Notes: a model not told the origin generated them from the letters alone. Positions 40,834 through 49,995 are shown, numbered from the stretch's first letter. The stretch is 54,951 nt of DNA from an uncultured Oscillospiraceae bacterium (GCA_910587995.1 CAJUNS010000013.1:1-54951), one strand, 5' to 3'. Made by a program: numbers and translations.

Positions 40834-42366
40834 TTGAATAAAAAAAACGTCCCGAACACCGGGGCGGTCATCGAAATAGGCACCAACCACGTAAAGCTGC
40901 GGGTTTCACAGCTGGTCAAGGGCAAAACCCAAACCCTGGACTACCTGGAATACCCGGTCAGCTTGGGTCAGGACGTATACGGCTCCGGCTCGGTGAGCTT
41001 TGAGAGCCTGCGGGAGCTTTCCAGCGCCCTCTCCAAGTTCTCCGCCGCTTTGCTTTCCTATAATATTGATAAGCCCCGGGTGGTCTCCTGCACCACCCTG
41101 CTGGAGGCCAAAAACCGCGCCCTGGTGGCGGACCAGCTGCGGGTGCGCAACGGCCTGGATGTGGAGATTTTGGGCAGCAGCCAAGAAAAAGCCTATATCT
41201 TCTCCGAGATGCTGCACCAGCTGGCCCAGGAAGAGCTGGCGGGCAACACCTTTGCCGCCTACATCGGCTCGGGCAGCATCGGCCTGGCGGTGTTTGACGA
41301 AGAAAAGGCCCTGTACTTCCAGAACATCCCCGTAGGCACCCGGAAGCTTTACGATGTACTGGGCGAGCTGCGGCGGCAGGCCCAGGATTTCCATTTTATT
41401 ATAGAGGAATACATGCAGGCCCTACTGGGCCGAATGAACCTTTCCGGCATTCCCTTAAAGAACCTGGTGCTTACCGGCTCCCGCATTGAGCAGATCGCCA
41501 AGCTCTGCGGGGCGAAGAAGGCCGGGGGCCTGTACCGCATAGAGGCCCAAAGGCTCCAGGCCCTTTATGAGTCCCTGCGCGCCATGACTGACGGGGCCAT
41601 TGCCGCCCGGTACGGCATACCCGAGCGCCAGGCCGCCCTGCTGTATACCGCCGTGTTCCTTTACCGGGGCCTAATGGATTTCTGCCCCCAGGCCGTGGAG
41701 ATTCTGGCCCCGCCGGTGGACATCTCTCAGGGGGTGGCCCGCCAAATGCTCAACCCCAAAGCCGGGCCCGAGTGGGTGGCTTTTCTGCGGCAGAACGCCC
41801 TCTCCTGCGCCCAAACCGCCGCCCAGGCCTTCCGCTGCGACCCGGTCCACAGCCAGCAGGTGGGCAGCTATGCCTGCAAGCTTTTCGACCGGCTGAAAAA
41901 GCTCCACGGCCTGCCCGCATCCAAACGGCTGATTTTGGAGCTGGCCGCCGTGCTGCACAGCTGCGGCAGCTTTGTCAGCGCCCGGCAGCACAGCCGCTGC
42001 ACCTTCGACATCATCCGGGGCATGGACCTGTTCGGCCTCTCCGCCCAAGAGGTGCTGGAGGTGGCCCTGGTGGCCGGCGGGCCCGGGGTGGACCTGGACG
42101 CGGAAGCCGCCGGGCTCCCTCAGGGAGAGCGCATCACCATCTCCAAGCTTTCGGCCATCTTCCGCCTGGCCAACGCCCTGGATAAATCCCACCAGGGAAA
42201 GCTGCGGAACCTAAAGGCCAGCCTGGACGAGGACCGGGTGCTGCTGAAAGCGGAATCCTCCAAAAACACCCTGCTGGAACGCTGGGCCTTTGAGCAGGCC
42301 GCGGGATACTTTAAAGACGTCTTCGGGCTTTCGCCCGAGCTGGCGGTAAAATTCGATATGATTTGA
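40834..42366 (+). CDS. ppx: Exopolyphosphatase/pppGppase-like protein (Ppx/GppA), HD module altered
   Basis: 510 residues. The N-terminal actin-like fold begins AVIEIGTNHVKLRV, with VEILGSSQEKAY and AAYIGSGSIGLAVF giving the other phosphate loops. This group releases phosphate from polyphosphate or from pppGpp. The C-terminal half is an HD-type domain, but the paired motif reads LHS (H375, S376) in place of the usual LHD, so metal binding there may be lost. Start is a TTG at 40834 with AGGAGGG 6 bases before. It is the first gene of an operon with ppk1, ten bases downstream. The pairing of degradation and synthesis of polyphosphate in one operon is common. Confidence 0.88.
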   Translation: MNKKNVPNTGAVIEIGTNHVKLRVSQLVKGKTQTLDYLEYPVSLGQDVYGSGSVSFESLRELSSALSKFSAALLSYNIDKPRVVSCTTLLEAKNRALVADQLRVRNGLDVEILGSSQEKAYIFSEMLHQLAQEELAGNTFAAYIGSGSIGLAVFDEEKALYFQNIPVGTRKLYDVLGELRRQAQDFHFIIEEYMQALLGRMNLSGIPLKNLVLTGSRIEQIAKLCGAKKAGGLYRIEAQRLQALYESLRAMTDGAIAARYGIPERQAALLYTAVFLYRGLMDFCPQAVEILAPPVDISQGVARQMLNPKAGPEWVAFLRQNALSCAQTAAQAFRCDPVHSQQVGSYACKLFDRLKKLHGLPASKRLILELAAVLHSCGSFVSARQHSRCTFDIIRGMDLFGLSAQEVLEVALVAGGPGVDLDAEAAGLPQGERITISKLSAIFRLANALDKSHQGKLRNLKASLDEDRVLLKAESSKNTLLERWAFEQAAGYFKDVFGLSPELAVKFDMI

Positions 42367-42376
42367 GGTGCGCCCT

Positions 42377-44521
42377 ATGGCGGAAAAAACCGAAAAAAGC
42401 CTTGAGAAAAAAATCCCCTACTACAACCGGGAGCTTAGTTGGATGGACTTTAACGCCCGGGTGCTGGAAGAGGCCATAAAAAAAGAGAACCCCCTGATGG
42501 AGCGCCTGCGCTTTTTGGCCATCACCGGCTCTAACCTGGACGAATTCTTTATGGTGCGGGTGGCCGGGGTCAAGGCCCAGGTGAACTCGGGCTACAAGCC
42601 CAAAGGCGGCCTGGACCTCTCGCCCGAAGAGCTGCTGCGGGAACTGGAGGAAAAAGCCCACCGCTTTATGGAGCGGCAGTACTCCTGCCTGCACCGGTCC
42701 ATTCTGCCCGCTTTGGAGAAAAGCGGCATTCGCTTTCTGCCTGTGGAAGAGATGAACCCCGCGCAGAAGGAATATGTGTCCGCCTATTTTCAGCATGTGC
42801 TCTTCCCTGTGCTCACTCCCCTGGCCGTGGACGGCAGCCGGCCCTTTCCCCTGCTGGCCAACAAATCCTTGAACATCGCCGTGGCCCTGGAAAGCCGGGA
42901 GGACAAGGAGGCGGAGACCATGTTCGCCATTGTGCAGGCGCCCGCCATTCTGCCCCGGTTTTTGGAGCTTCCCACGGAAGAGGGCCGGGCCTTCGCCCTG
43001 TTGGAGGACGTGATTACCGCCCACCTGGACGTGCTCTTCGAGCTGCACCGCATCCATGCGGCCTGCCCCTTCCGGGTTACACGGGACTCGGATCTGGAAA
43101 TTGACGAAGAGGCCGAGGACTTTATGAGCGAGGTGAAAAAGTCCATTAAAAAGCGCAAGCGGGGCAAGCCCGTGCGCCTGGAACTGCCGCAAAAATGCAG
43201 CAAGGCCATTCGGGGCTTTTTGATTGACATGCTTAAAATTAAGAAAAACGAGATTTACCAGCTGCCCGGACCCCTGGACCTGACTTTCTTCTCTAAATTT
43301 GCCGGGATTAAGGGCTGCGAGGACATGTGCTTTAAGCCCATTGTGCCCGCGCCTCCGGCGGATTTTTGGGGCTATGACGATATTTTTGAGGCCATTCGGG
43401 ACAAGGACCGGATGGTGCACCACCCCTATGAGAGCTTTGACTGCGTGGTCAAATTCATCGAGCAGGCCGCCGAGGACGGGGATGTGCTGGCCATTAAGCA
43501 GACCCTCTACCGGGTCAGCGGCAACTCCCCCATCATCGCCGCCCTAATCCGCGCCGCGGAAAACGGCAAGCAGGTGACCGTGCTGGTGGAGCTGAAAGCC
43601 CGTTTTGACGAGGAGAACAACATCAACTGGGCCCAAAAGCTGGAAAAGGCCGGCTGCCACGTAATCTATGGCCTGCACGGGCTGAAAACCCACTGCAAAA
43701 TCGCCCTGGTGGTCCGCCGGGAAGAAGAGGGCATCCGCCGCTACCTGCACCTGGGCACCGGCAACTACAACGACTCCACCGCCAAAATTTACACGGACGC
43801 CGGTCTTTTTACCTGCAACCCCCAGTTTGGCTCCGACGCTTCTTCCCTGTTTAACGTTATCACCGGTTACTCCCGGCCTCCGGAGTACCAGCACTTTGCC
43901 GTGGCCCCCCACGGCCTGCGGAGCTTTTTCACCCGGCGCATTTTAATCGAGACGGAAAACGCCCGGCAGGGCCTGCCCTGCGGCATTACCGCCAAGGTGA
44001 ACTCCCTGGTGGACCCGGAGATCATCGGCCTTTTGTACCAGGCCAGCCAGGCCGGGGTGCCGGTACGGCTGATTGTGCGGGGCATTTGCTGCCTGATCCC
44101 CGGGCTGCCGGAGGTCAGCGAGAACATTGAAGTCATCAGCATTGTGGGCCAGCTGCTGGAGCACAGCCGTATTTTCCGCTTTGAAAACGGCGGCGACCCG
44201 AAAATCTACATGGGCAGCGCCGACTGGATGCCCCGAAACCTGGACCGCCGGGTGGAGCTGGTGTTCCCTATTGAGGACCCGGACCTAAAGAAGCGGGCTT
44301 TTGGCATGCTGGACACCCTGCTGGGCGACAACACCAACGCCCGGGTGATGCAGCCGGACACCAGCTACCTCCATGTAAACCGCCGGGGCAAAGCGGCCTT
44401 CAGCAGCCAGCTCAGCTTCTACCGTGAGGCCCAGGAGCGGATTAAGGCCTTGCAGAAAATTGAGCACGACAGCCCCTTGATTCCCATTCATTCGGCGGAA
44501 GAGGCGGGCTCGCGGGAATAA
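42377..44521 (+). CDS. ppk1: Polyphosphate kinase 1
   Basis: 714 residues. Polymerises the terminal phosphate of ATP into polyphosphate. The N-terminal domain (YYNRELSWMDFNARVLEEA) and the two phospholipase-D-like catalytic domains are present; the phosphohistidine loop is HGLKTHCKIALVVRR, and the second catalytic block contains YMGSADWMPRNLDRR. GVKAQVNSGYKPKGG and FFMVRVAGV are further PPK1 marks. Start at 42377 has GAGGTG six bases before; an earlier GTG nine bases upstream is within the site. Translated from the same mRNA as ppx. Confidence 0.96.
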   Translation: MAEKTEKSLEKKIPYYNRELSWMDFNARVLEEAIKKENPLMERLRFLAITGSNLDEFFMVRVAGVKAQVNSGYKPKGGLDLSPEELLRELEEKAHRFMERQYSCLHRSILPALEKSGIRFLPVEEMNPAQKEYVSAYFQHVLFPVLTPLAVDGSRPFPLLANKSLNIAVALESREDKEAETMFAIVQAPAILPRFLELPTEEGRAFALLEDVITAHLDVLFELHRIHAACPFRVTRDSDLEIDEEAEDFMSEVKKSIKKRKRGKPVRLELPQKCSKAIRGFLIDMLKIKKNEIYQLPGPLDLTFFSKFAGIKGCEDMCFKPIVPAPPADFWGYDDIFEAIRDKDRMVHHPYESFDCVVKFIEQAAEDGDVLAIKQTLYRVSGNSPIIAALIRAAENGKQVTVLVELKARFDEENNINWAQKLEKAGCHVIYGLHGLKTHCKIALVVRREEEGIRRYLHLGTGNYNDSTAKIYTDAGLFTCNPQFGSDASSLFNVITGYSRPPEYQHFAVAPHGLRSFFTRRILIETENARQGLPCGITAKVNSLVDPEIIGLLYQASQAGVPVRLIVRGICCLIPGLPEVSENIEVISIVGQLLEHSRIFRFENGGDPKIYMGSADWMPRNLDRRVELVFPIEDPDLKKRAFGMLDTLLGDNTNARVMQPDTSYLHVNRRGKAAFSSQLSFYREAQERIKALQKIEHDSPLIPIHSAEEAGSRE

Positions 44522-44545
44522 AGCGGAAAAGAAAGGGTGGTTAGA

Positions 44546-45097
44546 GTGAAGCTTGTGCTTTTGTTCGGCAACGCCGCTGTGGGAAAGATGACTGTGGGAC
44601 AGGAGCTGATGAAACGGACCGGCCTGCGGCTGTTCCACAACCATATGACGATTGAGCCGGTGCTGGAGGTGTTTGGGGATTTCAACAGCGCCGCCATCCA
44701 GCGCTGCCGGGAAGCCATCTTTGAGGAATTTGCCAAGACAGACCGGTATGGCATGATTTTCACCTATATGTGGGCCTTTGACCAGCAGTCGGACTGGGAC
44801 TATGTGGAGCGCATCAAGGAAATCTTTGCGCCCTATGGCACGGAATTCTATTATGTGGAGCTGACAGCCTCCCAAGAGGTCCGGCTGAAGCGCAACGCCA
44901 GCGAAAACCGCCTGCGGAACAAAAGCTCAAAACGGGACATCGTCAGCTCCAACCAGCGGCTGCTGGACGATGACGCCCGGTACAGGCTGGAAAGCCGGGA
45001 GGGCGAGATCCCCTTCCCCAACTATATGCGCATTGATAACACCGAACTGCCGCCGGAAACCGTGGCGGCCATGATCCAGGAGCGCTTTGCCCTTTAG
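44546..45097 (+). CDS. P-loop nucleotide kinase-like protein (AAA_33 type)
   Basis: 183 residues. The P-loop reads LLFGNAAVGKMTVGQEL, a Walker A variant with M after GK as in the GPPAVGKLT group. The HNHMTIEPVL segment and the lid region RLKRNASENRLRNKSSKRD resemble small shikimate/adenylate-type kinases. Phosphoryl acceptor unknown. A GTG at 44546 is preferred (AAAGGG eight bases earlier); an in-frame GTG at 44537 adds three residues. It sits between ppk1 and phosphofructokinase on the same strand. Confidence 0.8.
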   Translation: MKLVLLFGNAAVGKMTVGQELMKRTGLRLFHNHMTIEPVLEVFGDFNSAAIQRCREAIFEEFAKTDRYGMIFTYMWAFDQQSDWDYVERIKEIFAPYGTEFYYVELTASQEVRLKRNASENRLRNKSSKRDIVSSNQRLLDDDARYRLESREGEIPFPNYMRIDNTELPPETVAAMIQERFAL

Positions 45098-45147
45098 CCG
45101 GCTTTTACCAGCGGCGTGTAAAACCAATTTATCAGGAGGAATGCAGT

Positions 45148-46224
45148 ATGAAACGAGTAGGAATCCTCACCAGCGGCGGCGACTGCCAGGGGCTGAACCC
45201 CGCCATCCGGGGCGTTGCCAAGGGACTGTATGAAGAGTTTGGCAAAAATGTGGAGATTTACGGCATTAAGGACGGCTATAAGGGGCTGATCTTCGGGGAG
45301 TACCGGCTTATGCAGCCCTCGGATTTCTCCGGCATCCTCACCGAGGGGGGCACCATTTTGGGCACCTCCCGCCAGCCCTTCAAGACCATCCGCGTAATCG
45401 ATGAGAACAGCGTGGATAAAGTGGCCGCTATGAAGGACCACTATAAGAAGATGAAACTGGACTGCCTGGTGATTCTGGGGGGCAACGGCACCCAGAAAAC
45501 CGCCAATCTTCTGCGGGAGGAGGGGCTCAATGTCATCCACCTGCCCAAGACCATTGACAACGATGTGTGGGGCACGGACGTGACCTTTGGCTACCACAGC
45601 GCGGTGGAAGTAGCCACCAATGTCATCGACTGCCTGCACAGCACCGCCACCTCTCACGGGCGCATTTTCATTGTGGAGGTAATGGGCCACAAGGTGGGTT
45701 GGCTCACCCTTTCCGCCGGCATCGCGGGGGGCGCGGATGTAATTCTGCTGCCGGAAATCCCCTATGACATTGACAAAGTGGCCAAAACCCTAAACAGCCG
45801 CATTGACAACGGAAAAAAATTCTCCATCCTGGCTGTGGCCGAGGGCGCGCTCTCCAAAGAAGAGGCCAAGCTCTCGAAAAAGGAGTTCAAAAAGGCCCGG
45901 GCCGCGGAAAGCTACCCCTCTATCGTCTACCGCATCGCCAAGGAGCTGGAGGACAAAATCGACAACGAGATTCGGGTGTGCGTGCCTGGACATTTCCAGC
46001 GGGGCGGCAGCCCCTGCGCCTACGACCGCATTCTCTGCACCCGCCTGGGCGCTACCGCCGCCCGGTTTATTAAGGAGAAGACCTTCGGGGTTATGGTGGG
46101 CATGGTAAACGGCCAATGCGTGCCCGTGCCCCTGGCGGACGTGGCGGGCAAGCTTAAGTCTGTGCCGGTAGACTGCGGGGAAATTCAAGCCGCCCGGCAG
46201 ATCGGCATTAGCTTTGGGGACTGA
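45148..46224 (+). CDS. pfkA: 6-phosphofructokinase, group-III-like
   Basis: 358 residues. Phosphorylates fructose 6-phosphate in glycolysis. ILTSGGDCQGLNPAIRG is the first phosphate loop. At the place where ATP enzymes have GGDGS, this protein has GGNGT (111-115), and where they have GTIDND it has PKTIDND (133-139) with lysine K134, which in pyrophosphate-dependent or mixed enzymes contacts the donor. VPGHFQRGGSPCAYDR binds the sugar phosphate. The donor could be ATP or pyrophosphate; sequence alone does not decide. RBS CAGGAGGAATG fits the start. Confidence 0.93.
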   Translation: MKRVGILTSGGDCQGLNPAIRGVAKGLYEEFGKNVEIYGIKDGYKGLIFGEYRLMQPSDFSGILTEGGTILGTSRQPFKTIRVIDENSVDKVAAMKDHYKKMKLDCLVILGGNGTQKTANLLREEGLNVIHLPKTIDNDVWGTDVTFGYHSAVEVATNVIDCLHSTATSHGRIFIVEVMGHKVGWLTLSAGIAGGADVILLPEIPYDIDKVAKTLNSRIDNGKKFSILAVAEGALSKEEAKLSKKEFKKARAAESYPSIVYRIAKELEDKIDNEIRVCVPGHFQRGGSPCAYDRILCTRLGATAARFIKEKTFGVMVGMVNGQCVPVPLADVAGKLKSVPVDCGEIQAARQIGISFGD

Positions 46225-46262
46225 GCAAGGGCCTTGCCACAACCATAAAAAGGAGCGTGACT

Positions 46263-46742
46263 ATGGATTTTCGCATCATCTCCCTGCCGCCCTTTACCGC
46301 GGTGACCTCCGGCCCGGACCCTCAGTTTGACTTTTCACCAGAGGGCGTGCTGGGACGGTTCAACGAGTTTTTCAGCGGCATAAAGCCCTCTCCCAGAGAC
46401 AGCTTTATGCCCCGGGACTTTCTCTTTTTCAACAAGGAGGCCGGCGGGCTGGAGTGGTGGTATGCCATCGAAGAGGGTATGCCGGACGGCGGCTTTTCCA
46501 AAATCTCCTTTGAGGGCGGCGTTTACCTGACCTATTTTTACTGGGATCATGACGAGGACGCCAACCAAAAGCTGTACCAGCAGGCGCTGGACTATATTGC
46601 GGCCAGCGACGCTTTCCAGCTGGACGAGCGGCCCGGACACTATTCCATGGGCCACATCATCACCCCGCCGGAGTTCCTTGAGGCCCTAGGCAATGGGATG
46701 ATGGAGGCCTTTGTGCCGGTTAAGCTGAAAACCGCCCACTGA
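46263..46742 (+). CDS. GyrI-like effector-binding domain protein
   Basis: 159 residues that resemble the GyrI-like small-molecule-binding domain (DFRIISLPPFTAVTSG opening and a GGVYLTYFYWDHDED loop, then PGHYSMGHIITP tail) found at the end of some MerR regulators and as free proteins that scavenge drug-like ligands. No DNA-binding part here. Ligand unknown. RBS AAGGAG before the ATG at 46263. Follows phosphofructokinase by 38 bases. Confidence 0.65.
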   Translation: MDFRIISLPPFTAVTSGPDPQFDFSPEGVLGRFNEFFSGIKPSPRDSFMPRDFLFFNKEAGGLEWWYAIEEGMPDGGFSKISFEGGVYLTYFYWDHDEDANQKLYQQALDYIAASDAFQLDERPGHYSMGHIITPPEFLEALGNGMMEAFVPVKLKTAH

Positions 46743-46799
46743 CCTAACTTTGCTGCCCTACCCATTAAAAATATATTTTTATCAGAAAGGAACCTAGTT

Positions 46800-47672
46800 A
46801 TGAAATTCTCAGTTAGCCTTTACAGCTTTTTCTCCGCCCTGCGGGCTGGAGAGATTACCCTGTTGGAGTGCGTGGACAAGGCCAAAGAAATGGGCTTTGA
46901 CGCCATTGAGGCTGTGGACTTTGTCATGGGCTGCCCCCCCGAGGAAATGCCTGAAATGGCCAAAAAAATTAAGGAGCGGGCGGACCAGAACGGGCTGGAA
47001 ATTTCCTCCTTTGCCGTTGGCGCGGACCTGCTGAACGGCCAGGACGGCTCCGGCGACAGCCAGAAGGAGATTGCCCGGGTTAAGTCCATGGTAGACATTG
47101 CCGCTATTTTGGGCGCGCCCCGCATGCGCCACGACATCACCATGGGCCAAAAGGGCAGCCCCAAAAGCTACGCGGCCCTGGTCCCCCAGCTGGCGGAGCT
47201 GGTGCGGGAGATTGCGGACTATGCCCAGAGCAAGGGCATTTTGACCATGACCGAGAACCATGGGTTCTTCTCCCAGGACTCTGAGCGGGTGGAGCTGCTG
47301 TATAACACGGTGAACCATCCCAACTTCGCGCTGCTGTGCGACATTGGCAACTTTACCTGCGCCGATGAGAACCCCGCCACCGCTGTGGCCCGGGTGGCCC
47401 CCTATGTGAAGTATGTGCACGCCAAGGACTTTATCATTAAGAGCTACTATGACAACGACCCCGGCGAGGGAGCCTTCCAGACCCGGGCGGGCAACTACCT
47501 GCGGGGCACCATCATCGGCCATGGCAATGTGCCGGTGAAGCAGTGCCTGCACATCTTGAAAAAGGCCGGGTACGACGATACCATCGCCATTGAGTTTGAA
47601 GGCATGGAGCCCGCCCTCACCGCCATCCGCGTTGGTCTGGCCAACTTGAAGAAGTACTGGGCGGAAGCCTGA
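46800..47672 (+). CDS. Sugar phosphate isomerase/epimerase-like TIM-barrel protein
   Basis: 290 residues of the AP-endonuclease-2-type TIM barrel used by xylose isomerase-like and inosose/keto-sugar isomerases. Metal-site residues fall in MTENHGFF, LCDIGNFTCAD, VKYVHAKDF and FEGMEPA (E-D-H-E pattern). The substrate is not predictable. It ends in the same six bases TGATCA where the convergent gene ends, so the two stop codons abut. The 57-base gap upstream is AT-rich and may hold a weak promoter. Confidence 0.85.
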   Translation: MKFSVSLYSFFSALRAGEITLLECVDKAKEMGFDAIEAVDFVMGCPPEEMPEMAKKIKERADQNGLEISSFAVGADLLNGQDGSGDSQKEIARVKSMVDIAAILGAPRMRHDITMGQKGSPKSYAALVPQLAELVREIADYAQSKGILTMTENHGFFSQDSERVELLYNTVNHPNFALLCDIGNFTCADENPATAVARVAPYVKYVHAKDFIIKSYYDNDPGEGAFQTRAGNYLRGTIIGHGNVPVKQCLHILKKAGYDDTIAIEFEGMEPALTAIRVGLANLKKYWAEA

Positions 47673-48008
47673 TCAGTAGAAAAGGCCTTCCCGGCGCAGG
47701 AGCTTGGCGAACTGGTATAAAGCGTCCGCGTCTGTGTCAAAACCAAAAAGAAAGGAAAATCCCAGTGACGTCTCCTGGGATTTTTCCATCTTGGTCCAAA
47801 GCTCCTCCATGGATGTCTGGGCGTTGAAATAGTCCTCGCCCAAATAGCTCTCTATGCGGAAGCACTCGAAGGGGACGCCCTCGAATTTCTCGAAGGAATA
47901 CTCCAGAGTATCCAGCCGCCGCCTTTTGTTGGAGACGGTTACCTGGTCCAGGCTGATTTCCACATCGCAGAGCCCTTTGACGGAAATCACGGGGATGGGG
48001 TATTCCAC
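47673..48008 (-). CDS. Unknown protein (111 residues)
   Basis: A GTG-started gene with AGGAAGA before it. Contains VSNKRRRLDTLEYSFEKFEG and CFRIESYLGEDYFNAQ, mixed alpha/beta in appearance. No family recognised. It ends tail-to-tail against the isomerase gene with zero spacing. Confidence 0.6.
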   Translation of the reverse strand: MEYPIPVISVKGLCDVEISLDQVTVSNKRRRLDTLEYSFEKFEGVPFECFRIESYLGEDYFNAQTSMEELWTKMEKSQETSLGFSFLFGFDTDADALYQFAKLLRREGLFY

Positions 48009-48095
48009 GTTGAAATCTTCCTACAATTCCCTTGTTTTATCAGAATTTAAGTTAAATAACGACCTTGTGATTTTTTGGAACCAGGCGGCAGAGCC

Positions 48096-48178
48096 GGGAG
48101 TTCCGTTTCGGAGAGCTTTTCGTGCTCCCCCGCCCATAGGGCGGCGGAACACAGATGATTATCTCTGTGGCTGGGACA
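48096..48178 (+). repeat. Interspersed hairpin repeat, copy 2
   Basis: Matches copy 1 at 31806-31893 in the same orientation. The hairpin here is less perfect (CTCCCCCGCCC against GGGCGGCGGAAC), but the 25-base core (48146-48170) is identical. It is followed by a GGCAGAGCCGCGGG run not shared with copy 1. It lies upstream of the oxidoreductase gene. Confidence 0.7.
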
Positions 48179-48212
48179 CTTCCGGCAGAGCCGCGGGACT
48201 TGAAAAGTAGAG

Positions 48213-48241
48213 TTTCAATCCTTAAGTTAATTCACTATACT
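48213..48241 (+). promoter_or_regulatory. Predicted promoter for the oxidoreductase
   Basis: TTTCAA (48213-48218), 17-base spacer, TATACT (48236-48241), just after repeat copy 2. Confidence 0.45.
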
Positions 48242-48307
48242 ATATCATTTATCATTCGGAGAAAGCCGTTTCAAGGCGGCTGCTCCCCACAGAAAGGAGC
48301 ATCATAT

Positions 48308-49309
48308 ATGCTGCGATTTGGAACCATCGGCACCGGTTGGATTACAGACGAATACATTCGGGGCGCCAAGGACAGCGGGCTGTGGAAGCTGGCCGCTGTC
48401 TACTCCCGGGACCTGGCCAGGGCCCAGGCCTATGCCGGACAGCACGGCGCGACATACGCCTACGACACAGTGGAGGCCCTGGCCCAGTCGGACAAAATTG
48501 ACGCGGTTTATGTGGCCAGCCCCAACGCCCTGCACTATGCCCACTGCAAGGCCCTGTTAGAGGCGGGCAAGCATGTCATCTGCGAAAAGCCCCTGTGCGC
48601 CCAGGCCGCCAAAGTGGAGGAACTGAACCGCCTGGCCGCCAGCCGGGGCCTGGTGTTTTTAGAGGCCATCATGTTCCTGCATCAGCCCCAGCTGCGGAGC
48701 CTGGAGCTGGCCCTGGGACAGATTGGAACCATCACCTTAGCCAAGCTGGACTTCTGCCAGCGGTCCTCCAAGCTGGACCGCTACCTGGCCGGGGAGCTGC
48801 CCAACATCTTCAACCCCCAGCTGGAGACCGGGGCTTTGATGGACCTGGGAATCTACTGTGTGTACCCCGCCCTGTACCTGTTCGGTAAACCCGAGAGCGC
48901 CCAGATTTGCAGCCATCTGCTGAAAAGCGGCGCGGATGGCTGCGGCGTGGCCACTTTGCGCTACCCAGATAAGCTGGTCACCCTTACCTACTCCAAGCTG
49001 GGCCAGGCCGGGGCGGACTCGGAGTTTCAAGGCACAGAGGGCACCGTGGCGGTCCAGTCCATCTCCCGGCTGGGGGGTATAACCCTGCGGCGTAAGGATG
49101 GCTCCGTGGAGGAAATCCACGGTCAGGACGAAAAATACCAGCTTATGGGCTGGGAGGCCAAGGACTTTTACCGCTACATCACCAGCCCCCAGGAGACCAG
49201 CCAGGAATATGCCCGCTGTGTGGAGCTGAGCCTGGAGGCCGCCCGGCTGATGGAAGCCCTGCGGCGGCAGGCGGGGCTTCGCTTTGCCAGCGACGGGGAG
49301 GGCCTGTGA
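48308..49309 (+). CDS. Gfo/Idh/MocA-family oxidoreductase
   Basis: 333 residues, full length. Rossmann N terminus LRFGTIGTGWITDEYI, then AVYVASPNALHYAHC-type AtPNxxH region (VASPNALHYAHC) and the EKP loop (VICEKPLCAQ) that marks the family. The C-terminal half is the sugar-binding beta-sheet domain (GALMDLGIYCVYPALYLFG with the conserved DLGIY). It oxidises or reduces a sugar or polyol with NAD(P). RBS AAGGAG precedes the ATG. The next gene starts inside its stop (GTGA). Confidence 0.93.
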   Translation: MLRFGTIGTGWITDEYIRGAKDSGLWKLAAVYSRDLARAQAYAGQHGATYAYDTVEALAQSDKIDAVYVASPNALHYAHCKALLEAGKHVICEKPLCAQAAKVEELNRLAASRGLVFLEAIMFLHQPQLRSLELALGQIGTITLAKLDFCQRSSKLDRYLAGELPNIFNPQLETGALMDLGIYCVYPALYLFGKPESAQICSHLLKSGADGCGVATLRYPDKLVTLTYSKLGQAGADSEFQGTEGTVAVQSISRLGGITLRRKDGSVEEIHGQDEKYQLMGWEAKDFYRYITSPQETSQEYARCVELSLEAARLMEALRRQAGLRFASDGEGL

Positions 49310-49947
49310 CCCTGAGCAAAAAGAAGCTGGCCTGGATTTTGGCCGGTGTGCTGGCTCTGCATCTGGTAATCGCCGGGGCAAAGCGCATGGGCGATTTTAT
49401 GGCCTTTTTCTACGGGAACCATCCCAACAACTATTTCTCCCTGCTGGCCGCCAATGGCTGGCAAGAGGTGGAGGTCATTGAGGATGTGGCCAGCCCGGTC
49501 AGTGAGCGCCACGGGGGCTGGGCTGGCTGTACAGGCCTGACCCGGGTGCTGCTGGCGGAAAAGGCCGGTAAGACCCACTTGATCTGTGTAGACCGCAGCC
49601 ACCTGGAGGACTGGTCCGGCCCGTCGGAGGCCGAGGCCCTGGAAGGGGAGTTTGCGGGACTGGAGCGGATCTGCTTTTCCCGGTACCCCCTGCAAAACAC
49701 CTATGGGGGCTTTGGGGAGCAGGAACTGATTATGCGCTGGGACTGGTTTTATTACGGAAGCAACGCCGCAGCCTTGCTGGACATTCCAGACGAGGCGCTG
49801 CCCCAAGACGCTACGGTGCAGATTTGGCAGCGGGGGGCGGAGTATGTGCTGCATTTTACGGCCTATTTGAAGAAGAACGAGTACCGGGACGGAGGCTTTA
49901 TCCAGGTATACCGGGCGCTGCGGGACAGAGGGATGCTGGAGGAGTGA
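49306..49947 (+). CDS. Membrane-anchored unknown protein
   Basis: 213 residues. A basic start and a hydrophobic helix (SKKKLAWILAGVLALHLVIAG) give a signal anchor; the rest is predicted outside the cell. No domain recognised. The GTG start overlaps the oxidoreductase stop by four bases, so it is translationally coupled to it. Confidence 0.65.
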   Translation: MTLSKKKLAWILAGVLALHLVIAGAKRMGDFMAFFYGNHPNNYFSLLAANGWQEVEVIEDVASPVSERHGGWAGCTGLTRVLLAEKAGKTHLICVDRSHLEDWSGPSEAEALEGEFAGLERICFSRYPLQNTYGGFGEQELIMRWDWFYYGSNAAALLDIPDEALPQDATVQIWQRGAEYVLHFTAYLKKNEYRDGGFIQVYRALRDRGMLEE

Positions 49948-49966
49948 GCGCCCCTCTCCCCTGCCG

Positions 49967-49995
49967 TTGACAAACCCCACTCCCCGCTCTATAAT
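49967..49995 (+). promoter_or_regulatory. Predicted consensus sigma-A promoter
   Basis: TTGACA (49967-49972), 17-base spacer, TATAAT (49990-49995): both boxes are exact consensus. Serves the LTA-synthase-like gene. Confidence 0.85.
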
